Source: Anaerolineales bacterium (GTDB taxonomy: Bacteria > Chloroflexota > Anaerolineae > Aggregatilineales > UBA2796). From it: a stretch of 64,000 nt of DNA. Position 1 is the stretch's first letter. Every line of letters begins with the position of its first letter. Made by a program: the position numbers and the translations under genes. Positions 63,472-64,000 of this stretch are shown here, piece after piece. A model generated the notes under the pieces. It saw nothing but the letters and a program-made list of their open reading frames with translations. It ran no database searches and had not been told where the DNA came from. The stretch is taken from assembly GCA_015075625.1 (NCBI GenBank), contig JABTTZ010000002.1, forward strand, positions 930,001 through 994,000, written 5' to 3'.

Positions 63472-64000
63472 TTATTTTTGTACGGTTGGAATCGTTGCAT
63501 TGGCATAGGGAATCACTGCGATCCGCTTGCCACAATCGGGGTACACCCGCCGCAGCGCCTCGCGAAGGGTGAGTGTACTCTCCATTAAGTAAAAATCTGG
63601 ATCGGGCAGATCGGTGATCCAAATGACCCGCCGGTTCAGGCTGTCACGGGCAATCTGGTACGCCTTGTGTGGTCCGACACGGTAGCCTTGCGCGGTGAAG
63701 GTGGCGATCACCCGTTCATGGGTGCGGTCTTGGGGGGCAAGCGCGGCAAGGAATGCCTCGTACTTTTTGCTCCCCGACCCCTCTGTACAGGCGGCGGCGA
63801 GGATCACCGCCCCCCCCTCGCGGCTGACCTTCACAGCATGACCAAGCGCCTTCTGCGCCTGATAGATGTTCAGGTCTTTGGGATGCCCGCCCGGGCTGGC
63901 AATGACAATATCAAAGGGCGCGGAGACGGGAAGTTCGTAGACCTGCCGGACGAGGGGAATCGCCATGCGCATGACGCGATCCGGCGTCCCGCAAAAGACC
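63472..64000 (-). CDS. larA: Nickel-dependent lactate racemase LarA, C-terminal part (partial)
   Basis: About 176 C-terminal residues; the frame is still open at the window edge (VFCGTPDRVMRMAIPLV). Match to the C-terminal domain of LarA: DIVIASPGGHPKDLNIYQAQKAL, GAVILAAACTEGSGS and GPHKAYQIARD. LarA interconverts D- and L-lactate using the nickel-pincer NPN cofactor, whose lysine sits in the missing N-terminal half. Many Chloroflexota relatives act on other 2-hydroxy acids, so the substrate is unsure. Followed by the transaldolase gene. Confidence 0.85.
   Translation of the reverse strand, partial: VFCGTPDRVMRMAIPLVRQVYELPVSAPFDIVIASPGGHPKDLNIYQAQKALGHAVKVSREGGAVILAAACTEGSGSKKYEAFLAALAPQDRTHERVIATFTAQGYRVGPHKAYQIARDSLNRRVIWITDLPDPDFYLMESTLTLREALRRVYPDCGKRIAVIPYANATIPTVQK

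Overview
This 64 kb window looks like chromosomal DNA of a GC-rich Chloroflexota bacterium, probably of the Anaerolineae type. The call rests on gene content: a large caspase/NACHT protein with a small partner, multi-GAF sensor kinases, PD40/WSPDG propeller proteins, LysM and prepeptidase-like secreted proteins, an LppX-type lipoprotein, and many short GC hairpins between genes. It is inferred from family resemblance, not from a marker tree. No rRNA, tRNA, CRISPR array, phage or plasmid module was recognised.

Layout. 1-5.0 kb: a Crp/Fnr regulator in an AT-richer stretch, a secreted beta-propeller protein, a Cof-type HAD phosphatase and a TIM-barrel sugar epimerase. 5.0-7.0 kb: a decaying restriction-modification pair, with an amber stop in the methylase and a nuclease lacking its usual catalytic aspartate. 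7.4-10.7 kb: a repair/vitamin-B6 operon (NAD(P)HX repair enzyme split by a frameshift, pgeF, yggS). 10.7-15.85 kb: a two-gene conflict system, with a small EACC1-like protein followed by a 1561-residue caspase-DUF4062-NACHT protein. 16.4-27.7 kb: hutU, a polytopic membrane protein, a GH13 glycosidase, ExoD, RtcB, an SDR and an FHA protein. 27.7-33.3 kb: mutS2, an IS630 remnant carrying a MITE, pgk and gap. 33.7-40.5 kb: prepilin peptidase, a Gfo/Idh/MocA oxidoreductase, a ParB-like protein, an EamA transporter, a DUF512 radical SAM protein and a lipoprotein. 40.5-45.3 kb: a repeat-rich patch, two secreted proteins and a DUF3365 c-heme sensor next to a GAF protein. 45.4-49.5 kb: xseA-rbfA-nrnA, with rarA divergent. 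49.5-54.5 kb: a Wzz-like protein and a 1388-residue histidine kinase. 54.5-58.3 kb: a small secreted protein, a NirK-type copper nitrite reductase behind a perfect FNR-type box, and a YbdK-type ligase. 58.4-64 kb: a P-type ATPase, MurA with Asp in place of the usual Cys, a transaldolase and the C-terminal part of LarA.

How the parts connect. Central metabolism (gap, pgk, transaldolase, larA) and housekeeping genes (murA, rbfA, xseA, rarA, mutS2) are mixed with signalling and accessory genes. The Crp/Fnr regulator and the FNR-type site in front of nirK suggest oxygen- or NO-dependent control of denitrification. The intergenic regions carry several families of short dispersed elements: a TIR-bounded MITE family, an 89-bp module, a 155-bp repeat with twin hairpins, and GC hairpins whose stems vary while staying complementary. 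The conflict system at 10.7-15.85 kb and these repeat families are the most interesting content.
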